From contig DYJA01000044.1 in assembly GCA_020723345.1 (NCBI GenBank), positions 1 through 50,341 on the forward strand: DNA of 50,341 nucleotides, in the 5' to 3' direction. This document shows, in pieces, positions 17,634 to 26,266 of the stretch; within the stretch, counting starts at the first letter, position 1, and each line of letters starts with the position of its first letter. The notes under the pieces were generated by a model that saw only the letters and a program-made list of their open reading frames with translations, ran no database searches and was not told where the DNA came from. Position numbers and translations under genes: made by a program. Source of the stretch: Candidatus Aquidulcis sp. GTDB lineage: Bacteria; Chloroflexota; Anaerolineae; UBA4142.

Positions 17634-19070
17634 ATGAGAAGAAAAATGTTGAGCATCATAGCAATGCTCATCTTGTTCTCTGTCTTGGCGGCATGCACGA
17701 CGCCAACACAGGCGCCTGCGCCAACGCAAGCCCCCGCAGCTGTACAACCGACCCAACCGCCCGCCGCAGGCGGCTGCAAAGATTCGGATCGCGTGCCGAT
17801 TTCCTGGTCAACCATCGCAGGGTTCTATACCGACGCGATGACCTCGATCATCAAAGATTTCGAATCAAAGAACTGCGTCAAGGTTACTATCGTCGGTATT
17901 GACAACGCGCAACTCTACGACAAGCAAATCATCGAAGCGGTTGGCAAGACCGGCGCGTATGACGTGTACAACATCGAAACAGCCGAAAAAGCTGGCTTTG
18001 CCGAAAATGGCTACATTCTCCCGATGGATGATTATATCAAAGCCAACGCCGACAAAGTTCAGTACGATGACATCGCGCCGATTTTGGCTGACGTGACCAC
18101 CAAGTACAAGGGCAAGACCTGGGGCTTGCCGTACTACACCTACACCCAGGGGCAATTCTATCGCGCCGACCTGTTTGAGGATGCGACCGAGATGGCTGCC
18201 TTCAAGACCAAGTTCGGCTATGACCTCAAGCCGCCTACGACCTGGGATCAGATGAAAGATGTTGCCCAATTCTTTACCCGCAAAAAGGGCGAGATGCTCA
18301 AGGGCAAGCCGCTGGACAAGGACTTTTACGGCATCGGCTTGATGGCAGGTCGTTTCCAAGAAATCCAGGATGAGCTTTCGGGCATGATCTTGTCCAAGGG
18401 TACCGATTGGCTCAAGGACGATGGCACGATTGCCGTCAAGGACGATGGCAACTTGTGGGCGCTCAAGTTCTATGTTGAAAAGTTGCTCCCCTACGCCCCT
18501 CCGGCGGCGCTGACCGTCACCTATGACGGCGTGATGAACCAGATGCAAGACTGCCAGATCGCCATGACCGCCAATTTCTTCCTGGATCAGTGGCCGAACG
18601 CAGCCAACACCGAGAAAAAGTGCCCTGGCGCCAAAATGGCAATCGGCGTCGGCATCGAAAAAACCACCTACATCGGCGCGTTCCTGATGGGTGTTTCCTC
18701 CAGCTCCAAGCACCCCAAGGAAGCTATGGACTTTGTCGCTTATATGGGTGGAAAGGAAGCGCAGACCAAGTTCGCGTCCCTGGGCGGCTCGACAACCCGC
18801 ATCAGCGTCTTGAAAGATCCCCAATTCAACACGCCTGAGAGCCGCACCAAAACTGCCCAATTTGCCTTCCTGCTGCAAGTCTTTGACAACATGAAGACCA
18901 AGAAATCGAACCTGTTCTACAGCCCTTATGGCGCCAAGCTCTACAACGCGATGGGCCCAATCTACCACACTGCCGCCGCGAAGGAAAAGACCCCGGAGCA
19001 GGCGCTCCAAACCCTGTACGACGAGTTTGTCAAGATCTGCGGCGGGCCCAAGTGCGCTGTGAACAAGTAG
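17634..19070 (+). CDS. Sugar-type ABC transporter substrate-binding lipoprotein
   Basis: 478 residues, an extracytoplasmic binding protein of the CUT1/MalE type. AAGGAGGAG ends a few bases before ATG 17634. The signal sequence MRRKMLSIIAML leads to a lipobox LAAC with the lipidated Cys at residue 21, followed by a Thr/Pro/Gln-rich linker. The mature part has the aromatic-rich blocks GLPYYTYTQGQFY and TWDQMKDVAQF and the later GVSSSSKHPKEAMDFVAYM typical of type I sugar-binding proteins. It should deliver an oligosaccharide, sugar or polyol to the permeases encoded next. The ligand cannot be named from sequence. Confidence 0.92.
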   Translation: MRRKMLSIIAMLILFSVLAACTTPTQAPAPTQAPAAVQPTQPPAAGGCKDSDRVPISWSTIAGFYTDAMTSIIKDFESKNCVKVTIVGIDNAQLYDKQIIEAVGKTGAYDVYNIETAEKAGFAENGYILPMDDYIKANADKVQYDDIAPILADVTTKYKGKTWGLPYYTYTQGQFYRADLFEDATEMAAFKTKFGYDLKPPTTWDQMKDVAQFFTRKKGEMLKGKPLDKDFYGIGLMAGRFQEIQDELSGMILSKGTDWLKDDGTIAVKDDGNLWALKFYVEKLLPYAPPAALTVTYDGVMNQMQDCQIAMTANFFLDQWPNAANTEKKCPGAKMAIGVGIEKTTYIGAFLMGVSSSSKHPKEAMDFVAYMGGKEAQTKFASLGGSTTRISVLKDPQFNTPESRTKTAQFAFLLQVFDNMKTKKSNLFYSPYGAKLYNAMGPIYHTAAAKEKTPEQALQTLYDEFVKICGGPKCAVNK

Positions 19071-19087
19071 GAATGACGTTCTGAGTC

Positions 19088-19117
19088 GGTTGGGGCTTGG
19101 CTGGCTAGGCCCCAACC
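19088..19117 (+). other. Hairpin between binding-protein and permease genes
   Basis: GGTTGGGGC (19088-19096) pairs with GCCCCAACC (19109-19117) around a 12-base loop, without a T run. In CUT1 operons such hairpins after the binding-protein gene commonly stabilise its mRNA or lower read-through, giving more binding protein than permease; that role is inferred here. Confidence 0.55.
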
Positions 19118-19160
19118 CTCCATGTTGCTGCAATGCAGTCTGCCCCGTAGGGAGAAAAAG

Positions 19161-20096
19161 ATGGAAACAGCAGCGATCAAGAACCCAGGTCCCGTACAAG
19201 CCCGGAGAACCATGTCCGATACATGGTACTCGATACTGCTCATTGCCCCGGCGATGATCATTATCCTGTTCTTTGCCCTCGTGCCGCTCTTTTATGCGAT
19301 TGATGTCTCGTTCCGCCAGGCGGACCTGACGATGGGGGGCATACAAGGGTTTGTGGGACTGAGAAACTATCGAACGGTGCTGCACGAGCCGTACTTTTGG
19401 CAGTCCGTTGGGACGACGGTCGTGTTCACCTTTTTTGCGATTGTGATCGAGATGGGTCTAGGTATCTTTGTTGCGTTTCTGATCCACGGCGCCACCGTGG
19501 GCAAGGGATTGATTCGAAGCTTGGTGATTCTGCCGTTGGCGACTGCGCCATCCGTCACCGGGCTTTTTTGGAGATACCTGTATGACACCCAGTTTGGGCT
19601 CTACAACTATTTCTTGAGTGTGTTGGGATTACCTTGGCAACCCAACTGGCTGGGTGACATTAAACTCGGCTTGTGGAGTGTGATCATCTTTGATGTCTGG
19701 TTGTGGATGCCCTTTGTCGCCTTGATCGTTTTGGCGGGTCTGCAATCGCTGCCCAAGGAGCCGTTCGAAGCCGCCGAACTAGATGGCGCGTCCAATTTTC
19801 GGGTCTTGCGCACGCTCACGTTCCCGATGCTAACGCCAGTGCTCATGCTGGTCTTTGTCCTGCGGACGATTGACTGTCTACGTCTGTATGATAGTGTAGC
19901 CACGTTAACACGAGGTGGACCTGGATCGGTCACAGAAACCGTGACTTATTTTCTCTATCGCCAGGGTCTGGTGTTCTTCCGCATGGACTATGCCTCGACC
20001 ATGGCACTATTGTTCATGTACGCCGTGATCCTCGCCAGCGGCTATGCGCTGCGACCATTGCTTGCCCGGCTCGCCATGCGCGCGGGTCAACGATAA
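19161..20096 (+). CDS. Sugar ABC transporter permease, MalF type
   Basis: 311 residues beginning at ATG 19161 with AGGGAGAA upstream. Six membrane segments are readable, from SILLIAPAMIIILFFALVPLF near residue 25 to the last one ending ALRPLLARLA. The EAA motif that docks on the ATPase is present as FEAAELDGASNFRVLRTLTFP. The N-terminus (METAAIKNPGPVQARR) is a short cytoplasmic tail. It forms the pore with the MalG-type protein encoded 12 bases downstream. Confidence 0.92.
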   Translation: METAAIKNPGPVQARRTMSDTWYSILLIAPAMIIILFFALVPLFYAIDVSFRQADLTMGGIQGFVGLRNYRTVLHEPYFWQSVGTTVVFTFFAIVIEMGLGIFVAFLIHGATVGKGLIRSLVILPLATAPSVTGLFWRYLYDTQFGLYNYFLSVLGLPWQPNWLGDIKLGLWSVIIFDVWLWMPFVALIVLAGLQSLPKEPFEAAELDGASNFRVLRTLTFPMLTPVLMLVFVLRTIDCLRLYDSVATLTRGGPGSVTETVTYFLYRQGLVFFRMDYASTMALLFMYAVILASGYALRPLLARLAMRAGQR

Positions 20097-20108
20097 GGAG
20101 ATCCGAAC

Positions 20109-20969
20109 ATGCTTCAACAACGAAGTTCAACCCCCATCGAGATTTTGCGGTACGCCCTCATCGTGGTCATCTTGACGGCGTCGCTCTTTCCGATTGCCTG
20201 GCTGATCATCACGTCCTTCAAGCCCGCCGACGATATCATGGTATCGCCGCCCCGGTTCATTTTCACGCCGACGTTGGACAACTATACTTATGCGCTCCAC
20301 AAAGCCAACTTTATGCACTTTATCCAAAACACGCTGTACGTGGCTGTGGTGTCTACGGTGTTCGTGATTGTGTTGAGCTCTCTCGCCTCTTATAGCTTTG
20401 CCCGCTACAACCCCGGCGGCGGCAACATCCTGTTCTTTATCCTGACGACGAAAATGTTCCCGGCGATCGCAGTTGTCCTGCCCTACTTTCTCATCTTCAA
20501 AGAGATCGGCGACACTGCCGTTGGCAAAGCCCTCGGTATCGGTCTGGATCGACCGGGCGCGTTAATCGTCAGTTACACCATGTTCAACTTGCCGTTTGCG
20601 ATTTGGTTGATGGTGTCCTTTTTCCAGGACATCCCGCGCGAACTGGAGGACTCGGCTCGGCTGGATGGTTATAACCGACTGCAGGTGCTGTGGCGGGTGG
20701 TGTTGCCGTTAGCCGCCCCCGGCATCGCCGTCACGGCCATCTTTTGCCTGCTCTTTTCCTGGAACGAGTTCCTGTTTGCCTACATCCTGACCCGAGATGC
20801 CGCCCGCACCATCACCGTTGGCGTCGAGTCCTTCTTTACCCTGCGCGGAATTCTGTGGGGCCCGGTGGCGGCTGCCGCGACGATCAGCGTTGCGCCGATG
20901 CTGGTCTTTGTCCTGATCTTGCAGCGGTACATGGTGCGCGGGCTGACCTTTGGCGCGGTCCGAGGATAA
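20109..20969 (+). CDS. Sugar ABC transporter permease, MalG type
   Basis: 286 residues with six membrane segments and the N-terminal feature SLFPIAWLIITSFKP typical of MalG-type permeases. The EAA loop reads EDSARLDGYNRLQVLWRVVLP. AAGGAG precedes the ATG. One loop (KEIGDTAVGKALGIGLDRPG) is somewhat long for the family. It partners the MalF-type permease and is followed after 15 bases by a small membrane protein. Confidence 0.92.
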   Translation: MLQQRSSTPIEILRYALIVVILTASLFPIAWLIITSFKPADDIMVSPPRFIFTPTLDNYTYALHKANFMHFIQNTLYVAVVSTVFVIVLSSLASYSFARYNPGGGNILFFILTTKMFPAIAVVLPYFLIFKEIGDTAVGKALGIGLDRPGALIVSYTMFNLPFAIWLMVSFFQDIPRELEDSARLDGYNRLQVLWRVVLPLAAPGIAVTAIFCLLFSWNEFLFAYILTRDAARTITVGVESFFTLRGILWGPVAAAATISVAPMLVFVLILQRYMVRGLTFGAVRG

Positions 20970-20984
20970 TCAGAAGGAGTCACT

Positions 20985-21251
20985 ATGCTGACCTTTCCTA
21001 TCATTTGGGATCTCAGTTTTTCGGCTTTTCAAATGTTTGTCGGTGTCGGGATCATCTGGATGCTCTTTATCGAGCCGCATATCCCATCCAGGGATCTGTC
21101 GGTCACACTGATGATCATCGTCGCCATCGCGGCAGCGGCGCTCAGCTTTTACCTGGGCTTGAGCAAGGTTCGCCGAGAGTGGGATACTGCTCAAAAGCAG
21201 ATAACCGCGAGCGAGTCAGCCGCCGTTGAATACGAAGGTGAGATAGCATGA
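20985..21251 (+). CDS. Small two-helix membrane protein of the importer operon (GlpU-like position)
   Basis: 88 residues with two hydrophobic segments (about 5-29 and 38-60) and a charged C-terminal tail (KVRREWDTAQKQ). AAGGAG upstream and an ATGA overlap with the next ATPase gene show that it is a real member of the operon. A small membrane protein alongside two permeases and two different ATPases is the composition of the glycerol importer GlpSTPQUV of rhizobia, where GlpU occupies this role. Sequence homology to GlpU is only suspected. Its function is unknown; it may stabilise or regulate the permease. Confidence 0.7.
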   Translation: MLTFPIIWDLSFSAFQMFVGVGIIWMLFIEPHIPSRDLSVTLMIIVAIAAAALSFYLGLSKVRREWDTAQKQITASESAAVEYEGEIA

Positions 21252-22390
21252 TCGAACTACGCAACGTCACTAAACGCTATGGTCTTTCGACTTTCGGGGT
21301 CAGAGATCTCAACTTTGAGGTGCGCGACCAAGAATTCCTCGTGATCTATGGACCCTCGGGCGCTGGCAAGAGCACCACGCTCAAACTCCTCGCCGGCATC
21401 ATCCAGCCGACTGCGGGGGATCTGGTGCGCGATGGCGAGTCGCTGCTCAAGGTCGCCCCGGAAAGCCGCGATATGGCGATGGCGTTTGAAAATTATGCCC
21501 TCTATTCCCACATGTCGGTCTACGAGAACCTGGCGTTTCCGCTGCGCGCCAAAAAGATGACCAAGCAAGAGATCGACGAGCGGGTGCAACGAACGGCGCG
21601 GATGTTACAGATCAGCGATCTGTTGGATCGGCGACCTGGGTTCCTGAGCGGCGGGCAACGTCAGCGCGTCGCGCTGGGTCGCGCGATCATTCGCCCCGCC
21701 AGTCTCTACCTGCTCGATGAGCCGATTGGTCACCTGGATGCCAAGCTGCGTCACCGGATGCGCGGCGAACTCAAAGCCATGTCCGTTGACTTACGGGCAA
21801 CGATCGTGCTCGTAACGACGGCTTCCCGCGAGGCGCTGGCACTGGGCGATCGCATCGCCATTCTCCGGGAAGGTCACCTGCAACAGATCGGCACGCCCAA
21901 CGAAGTCTATTATCAGCCGGCGAACGAGTTTGTCGCCTCGTTTGTCGGAGAGCCGCCGATGAGCTTTCTAGGCATCGAGCCAACCAGCGAAAACGGGCAG
22001 CTGTATTTTAATATGCAAGACTGCGCCTCCCGTTTGCGCGTGCCGCCGCAACTGGCGCAACACCTCAATGGGGAAACCGCCGGTTACCGGCTCGGCGTCC
22101 GGGCTTCTGAGATAACCGTCGCTCAACAGCAAGATGCTGGGCATTGCGTTCCTGGGCAGGTCTTTATCATCGAGCAGATGGGGTACTGCAACATTATCTC
22201 CGCCAAAGTCGGGAATGGCTTGGTCAGAGTCGTAACCGACTCGACCGTCACGGCAAAGCGGAACGAAACGATCTGGCTTTCTCTGGATGCGGAGCACATG
22301 CATCTATTCTATCAGCACAAAGCCATCTGTCATCCCACTCGCTTTGTGGACGAGGGAAGAGCAAATGCCGCCGGGATGAATGCGAGGTAA
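21248..22390 (+). CDS. ABC transporter ATPase 1 (MalK/UgpC-like) with altered Q- and H-loops
   Basis: 380 residues. Walker A GPSGAGKST is at 35-43, signature LSGGQ at 133-137 and Walker B LLDEP with catalytic Glu158. Two usual catalytic-site residues differ: the Q-loop position is Glu81 (AFENYALY) and the H-loop reads VTTAS, placing Thr191 where the switch His is expected. The C-terminal regulatory TOBE-like domain is complete (VRASEITVAQQ...). The second ATPase gene follows two bases later and keeps its H-loop His, so the two subunits probably form a heterodimer with one weakened site. Note the Cys/His-containing tail after residue 355. Confidence 0.9.
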   Translation: MIELRNVTKRYGLSTFGVRDLNFEVRDQEFLVIYGPSGAGKSTTLKLLAGIIQPTAGDLVRDGESLLKVAPESRDMAMAFENYALYSHMSVYENLAFPLRAKKMTKQEIDERVQRTARMLQISDLLDRRPGFLSGGQRQRVALGRAIIRPASLYLLDEPIGHLDAKLRHRMRGELKAMSVDLRATIVLVTTASREALALGDRIAILREGHLQQIGTPNEVYYQPANEFVASFVGEPPMSFLGIEPTSENGQLYFNMQDCASRLRVPPQLAQHLNGETAGYRLGVRASEITVAQQQDAGHCVPGQVFIIEQMGYCNIISAKVGNGLVRVVTDSTVTAKRNETIWLSLDAEHMHLFYQHKAICHPTRFVDEGRANAAGMNAR

Positions 22391-22392
22391 AA

Positions 22393-23514
22393 GTGGCAAC
22401 GATCACTTTGGAAAACGTCTCCAAGACTTATGCGGGTAACGTCGAAGCGGTCCGCAACATCAATTTCGAGGTCAAGAACGGCGAGTTTGTCGCCCTGCTG
22501 GGTCCGTCTGGCTGCGGCAAATCCTCGACGATGCGGATGATCGCCGGGCTGGAGGAAATTACCGGCGGCACGATTTACTTTGACGGCAAGCCGGTGAATA
22601 GACTTCGTCCGCGTGATCGCAAAGTGGCGATGGCTTTTGAAACGTATGCCTTGTATCCGACATTGACCGTCTATGAAAACCTGGCTTTCCCGCTCCGGTC
22701 GGCTGGCTGGTCACAAGCCCAGGTGGATGCCAAAGTCCAGGAGTTTGCCCGACTGCTTGAGCTCACTCGCTTGCTCCACCGGATGCCGGGCGAGTTGAGC
22801 GGCGGTCAGGCACAACGCATCGGCTTGGCGCGCGCGCTCGTTCGCGAGCCGGCGGTCTTTTTGCTGGATGAGCCGATCTCGCACCTGGATACGCGCCAGC
22901 GCTTTCGAATGCGCCAGATCATCAAGCGGCTGCACCTTGAAAAAGGGTACACGATGATCTATGTGACCCACGACCAAGAGGAAGCCATGGCGATGGCGGA
23001 TCGGATCGTGGTGATGCACGAAGGTGTAATTCGGCAGATCGGCGCGTCGACCGAGATCTATCGCGACCCGGCGGATGATTTTGTCGCGGGCTTTGTGGGT
23101 GAGCCGCCCATGAACTTTCTTGAAGGCGCTCCCAATCTCTGCGATGGGGCGTGGATGTTCCGCTCCGGCGACCGGCAATTCCCGTTCCCGAACTGGCTGC
23201 AATCGCACGGAGACAAGTTGCCCGCCGCGCTCAAGATGGGCATCCGCCCCTACGATGTCAGTGTGAGTCTGGATAGCAGCGCGCCCTGCGACGCCAAGGG
23301 CGAGGTCTTTGTCTGCGAAAACATGTGCGACTATAGCGTTGTGACGGTCGATATGGCTGATGTGCGGTTCCAGGCGGTGACGCCGCCTTCTTTCAGCGCC
23401 AATCGCCACCAACCCGTTTCCCTCAAGTTCGATCCAACGTTTATGCGGTTCTTTGACAAGTCAACGGGCAAAGCGATCCAGGTGTCAACGAATGTCCAAC
23501 GAATAAACGAATAA
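22393..23514 (+). CDS. ABC transporter ATPase 2 (MalK/UgpC-like)
   Basis: 373 residues from a GTG with GAGG five bases upstream. Walker A GPSGCGKSS at 37-45, LSGGQ at 135-139, Walker B FLLDEP with Glu160 and the H-loop His193 (VTHDQEEAM) are canonical, but the Q-loop residue is Glu83 (AFETYALYP), the same change as in ATPase 1. A TOBE-like C-terminal domain follows. The last residues (STNVQRINE) and the stop codon are encoded by the left arm of a palindromic repeat at 23486-23568, so the original C-terminus has been replaced or extended. It powers the CUT1-type importer with ATPase 1. Confidence 0.9.
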   Translation: MATITLENVSKTYAGNVEAVRNINFEVKNGEFVALLGPSGCGKSSTMRMIAGLEEITGGTIYFDGKPVNRLRPRDRKVAMAFETYALYPTLTVYENLAFPLRSAGWSQAQVDAKVQEFARLLELTRLLHRMPGELSGGQAQRIGLARALVREPAVFLLDEPISHLDTRQRFRMRQIIKRLHLEKGYTMIYVTHDQEEAMAMADRIVVMHEGVIRQIGASTEIYRDPADDFVAGFVGEPPMNFLEGAPNLCDGAWMFRSGDRQFPFPNWLQSHGDKLPAALKMGIRPYDVSVSLDSSAPCDAKGEVFVCENMCDYSVVTVDMADVRFQAVTPPSFSANRHQPVSLKFDPTFMRFFDKSTGKAIQVSTNVQRINE

Positions 23515-23568
23515 ACAAATGAAATCCCCCTGCACACGACGTTCGTTTATTCGTTCCGTCATTCGTTG
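23486..23568. repeat. Palindromic repeat overlapping the ATPase 2 gene end
   Basis: The left arm (23486-23512, caacgaatg...) and right arm (23541-23568, ...cattcgttg) are complementary at about 24 of 27 positions. The left arm lies inside the ATPase reading frame and supplies its stop codon TAA at 23512-23514 or immediately beside it. Confidence 0.65.
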
Positions 23569-23584
23569 ATGAGGTGATACCAGC

Positions 23585-24733
23585 ATGAGCAAAAAAATCG
23601 GCGACTATGAAGTACTCTTCCACTGGAGTCGTCTAGATTGGCTGTTCCAAGATCAGAAAATAAAAGCCGATTTCTACGCAAAGGAATATTGGAAAGGGGC
23701 TATGCCAGCCGGGGTCAAAGTTGATCGCGCTGGGAACTATTACGTTTCCGTCCCGCGTTGGTCGCCTGGAATTCCTGCCACGGTCAACAAGATCGAAATC
23801 GTGGATGGCAAGCCACTATTGTCGGCTTATCCGAACTGGGGAATGAACAAGATCGGCGATCCGAATGCGCTTCAATCGGTGCTCGGATGGGAAATAGACG
23901 AAAACAACCGGGCGTGGTTCTTGGATCAGGGTCATATCGAAGGAGCACCTTGCATAGACGGCGCGCAGAAAATTGTGTGCTGGGATCTCACCCGCAACGA
24001 ATTGGTCAAGTCCGTCAAGATTCCAGACGCGATTGCTTCGTACAATGCCTCGTTTCTGAACGATCTCATGGTTGACAACAAGAACGGCTTTATCTATATC
24101 GCCGACTCGGGGATCTTTACTGATCCACTCGAGGGCGGCTTGATCGTTTACAACATGCGCACCAAGGAACTGAGAAGGGTTTTGCACCAGCACACAAGCA
24201 CGCAAGATGTTCCCGGTTACTGGTTCAAGATCGCCGGAAAACCGGTGTGGAAGGACAGAGCGATGCGCACCGGAGCCGATGGCATCGCGCTCGCGGCAGA
24301 TCGAAAGACCTTGTACTGGTGCCCGTTGACCGGGCGGAACTTGTACTGCGTCGCCACGTCGCTCTTGCAAGACATGACCACGCCGCACGGAAGAATCGAA
24401 AAGGCAGTCGTTGACCTGGGCGACAAAGGCGGCACCAACTCGGATGGTCTGGGAGCGGACAACAAGGGGAATATCTATTACACAATGCTCGAAGGACAAG
24501 GGATCGGCATCTACAATCCAACGGAGAAAACGTTCAAACCATTCGTGACGGATGAGCGAATGATCTGGGTCGATGGCATGACATTCGACAACCACGGTCA
24601 TCTCGTGTTCAACAACAATCGGTTGCACGAACTCTTCGGCGGCGACCTGGATTGGGACAATGAGTACAACCTGATTGTGTGGAAAGCGTTCGTGGGGGAC
24701 GACGTAAAATCTTATCTGTATCACAACGGATAG
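23585..24733 (+). CDS. Major-royal-jelly-protein/gluconolactonase-like beta-propeller
   Basis: 382 residues without a signal peptide. Blocks typical of the MRJP/yellow family and related six-bladed lactonase propellers are visible: GWEIDENNRAWFLDQG near residue 100, FLNDLMVDNKNGFIYIADSG, GADGIALAADRKTLYWCPL and GTNSDGLGADNKGNIYY, each the inner strands of a blade. Bacterial relatives often act as sugar lactonases hydrolysing aldonolactones, which would suit a pathway with an alcohol dehydrogenase and a KDG aldolase. Cytosolic location fits this. Family assignment is good; the lactonase activity is inferred from context. Confidence 0.75.
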   Translation: MSKKIGDYEVLFHWSRLDWLFQDQKIKADFYAKEYWKGAMPAGVKVDRAGNYYVSVPRWSPGIPATVNKIEIVDGKPLLSAYPNWGMNKIGDPNALQSVLGWEIDENNRAWFLDQGHIEGAPCIDGAQKIVCWDLTRNELVKSVKIPDAIASYNASFLNDLMVDNKNGFIYIADSGIFTDPLEGGLIVYNMRTKELRRVLHQHTSTQDVPGYWFKIAGKPVWKDRAMRTGADGIALAADRKTLYWCPLTGRNLYCVATSLLQDMTTPHGRIEKAVVDLGDKGGTNSDGLGADNKGNIYYTMLEGQGIGIYNPTEKTFKPFVTDERMIWVDGMTFDNHGHLVFNNNRLHELFGGDLDWDNEYNLIVWKAFVGDDVKSYLYHNG

Positions 24734-24736
24734 CCC

Positions 24737-26248
24737 ATGCCATCGAATGAGTGCCGCGACCTTGTTTTGTCTGTTGATATTGGGACGAGTGCTACGAAGG
24801 CAGTCTTTTTTGATACCGACCTGCATCAGATCGCCATCGTAAGAAAACATTATCCGATCCACGCTCCGCATAAAGGTTGGAGCGAACAAGAGCCGGAAGT
24901 TATTTTTGAAGCAGTGTTGGATGCGCTTTGCGAGATAGTACCATCTGTCCCGGCGGGTGGTCGAATACTGGGTGTTACATTCAGTTGTCAACTATACAGC
25001 ATTCTTGCAGTTGATGCGGACGGCAATGCGCTCACAAATTCCCTGACCTGGTCCGACACGCGCAGTGCAGAAATCGCTCAATCGATCCGGCAGAACCCGG
25101 AAGCACGCGGAATTTACCAGAGAACCGGGTGCCCGATTGATGCGATATATCCCCTCGCCAAGATCCGGTGGATCAAGGAAAATATCGAATTACCCGAGAA
25201 TGTCAAGTTCGTCTCGATCAAAGAGTATGTGATCTTCCGGCTGATCGGCGAATGGGTGGCTGACTGGTCCATCGCCTCGGCGACGGGTTTGTTCGACATC
25301 AAAGAGCATCGTTGGGATGACACTGCGCTCGCGTTGCTCGGTCTTACCTCGGCTAATTTCTCTGAATTGGTATCCCCACGACGTATCTTTAACAAGTGGA
25401 ACAAAGAAATTGCGGAGCGCATAGGACTCGCGCCGGATACTCCGCTCATCATCGGTGCAGGAGATGCCCAACTGTCCAGTGTCGGTGTGGGAGCGTACGG
25501 TTCCAGTACGCCGACAGTAAATGTTGGAACAAGCGCGGCTGCCCGCCTAATAATTTCTGAAGCGAAAGTTGATCCTGAAGGCAGACTGTGGACCTACGTA
25601 TTGGATGAAGATTTGTGGGTCATCGGCGGAATCGTCAGCAGCGGGGGCATCGTTTACGAATGGGCTTGTAAGAATTTCTTTTCAGGGACAAAAGCAACTG
25701 AGGACGAGATTCTCGCTCACGACGTTCATGAATATGCCGAGAGACTCGCTTCGGTTGTTCCGCCGGGAGCGGAGAACCTAATCTTCGTTCCCTACCTGGG
25801 AGGAGAACAGTGTCCCGGTTGGCGTCCTGACACCCGGGGCAGTTTTTTCGGTCTTGATCTTAGACACAATAGAGGTCATTTGATCAGAGCAGTTCTGGAA
25901 GGGATTACGCGTTCGATCTACATGATCGCGGAGAGCATCAAGTCTACGTTCAATAGCGAGTTTAGCGAAATACGCGTGACCGGTGGGCTTGCGTCTTCTC
26001 CCTTGTGGGAGCAGATCGCCGCCGATATGTTCGGAGTCCCGATTGTCGTGCCGGAGAGTGTGGAGGGTTCTGCGCGAGGAGCCGCGATGTTGGCGATGGT
26101 CGCATTGGGGCTGAGATCCAACATCCGAGATTTTGCTGACTCGATCACGGTCCAAAAACGCGTGCAACCCAGGGAGAAAGTTCACACTTTTTATCAGGCA
26201 CAATACCAAACATTCAAAGAACTACTCGATTTTTCGAGAACCCATTAA
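24737..26248 (+). CDS. FGGY-family carbohydrate kinase (gluconokinase-like)
   Basis: 503 residues, normal for FGGY kinases. The phosphate-binding motif LSVDIGTSATKAVFFD is at the N-terminus, GAGDAQLSSVGVGAYG marks the second domain and VTGGLASSPLWEQIAADMFGVPI the C-terminal ATP site. Among FGGY kinases the sequence outline (HAPHKGWSEQEPE; GTSAA) is closest to gluconokinases, but xylulokinases are not excluded. It starts 3 bases after the lactonase-like gene stop, with no strong ribosome site, suggesting translational coupling. A likely role is phosphorylation of the hydrolysed sugar acid or of a side-branch sugar. Confidence 0.87.
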   Translation: MPSNECRDLVLSVDIGTSATKAVFFDTDLHQIAIVRKHYPIHAPHKGWSEQEPEVIFEAVLDALCEIVPSVPAGGRILGVTFSCQLYSILAVDADGNALTNSLTWSDTRSAEIAQSIRQNPEARGIYQRTGCPIDAIYPLAKIRWIKENIELPENVKFVSIKEYVIFRLIGEWVADWSIASATGLFDIKEHRWDDTALALLGLTSANFSELVSPRRIFNKWNKEIAERIGLAPDTPLIIGAGDAQLSSVGVGAYGSSTPTVNVGTSAAARLIISEAKVDPEGRLWTYVLDEDLWVIGGIVSSGGIVYEWACKNFFSGTKATEDEILAHDVHEYAERLASVVPPGAENLIFVPYLGGEQCPGWRPDTRGSFFGLDLRHNRGHLIRAVLEGITRSIYMIAESIKSTFNSEFSEIRVTGGLASSPLWEQIAADMFGVPIVVPESVEGSARGAAMLAMVALGLRSNIRDFADSITVQKRVQPREKVHTFYQAQYQTFKELLDFSRTH

Positions 26249-26266
26249 GACCTGCGGAGGGCAACG

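Noticed and set aside
17865-19385. Long open frame of about 500 codons on the - strand opposite the binding-protein gene
   Set aside because: It is the mirror of a well-supported + strand gene; the translation has no domain motifs, and similar antisense frames appear opposite most genes here because of the codon bias.
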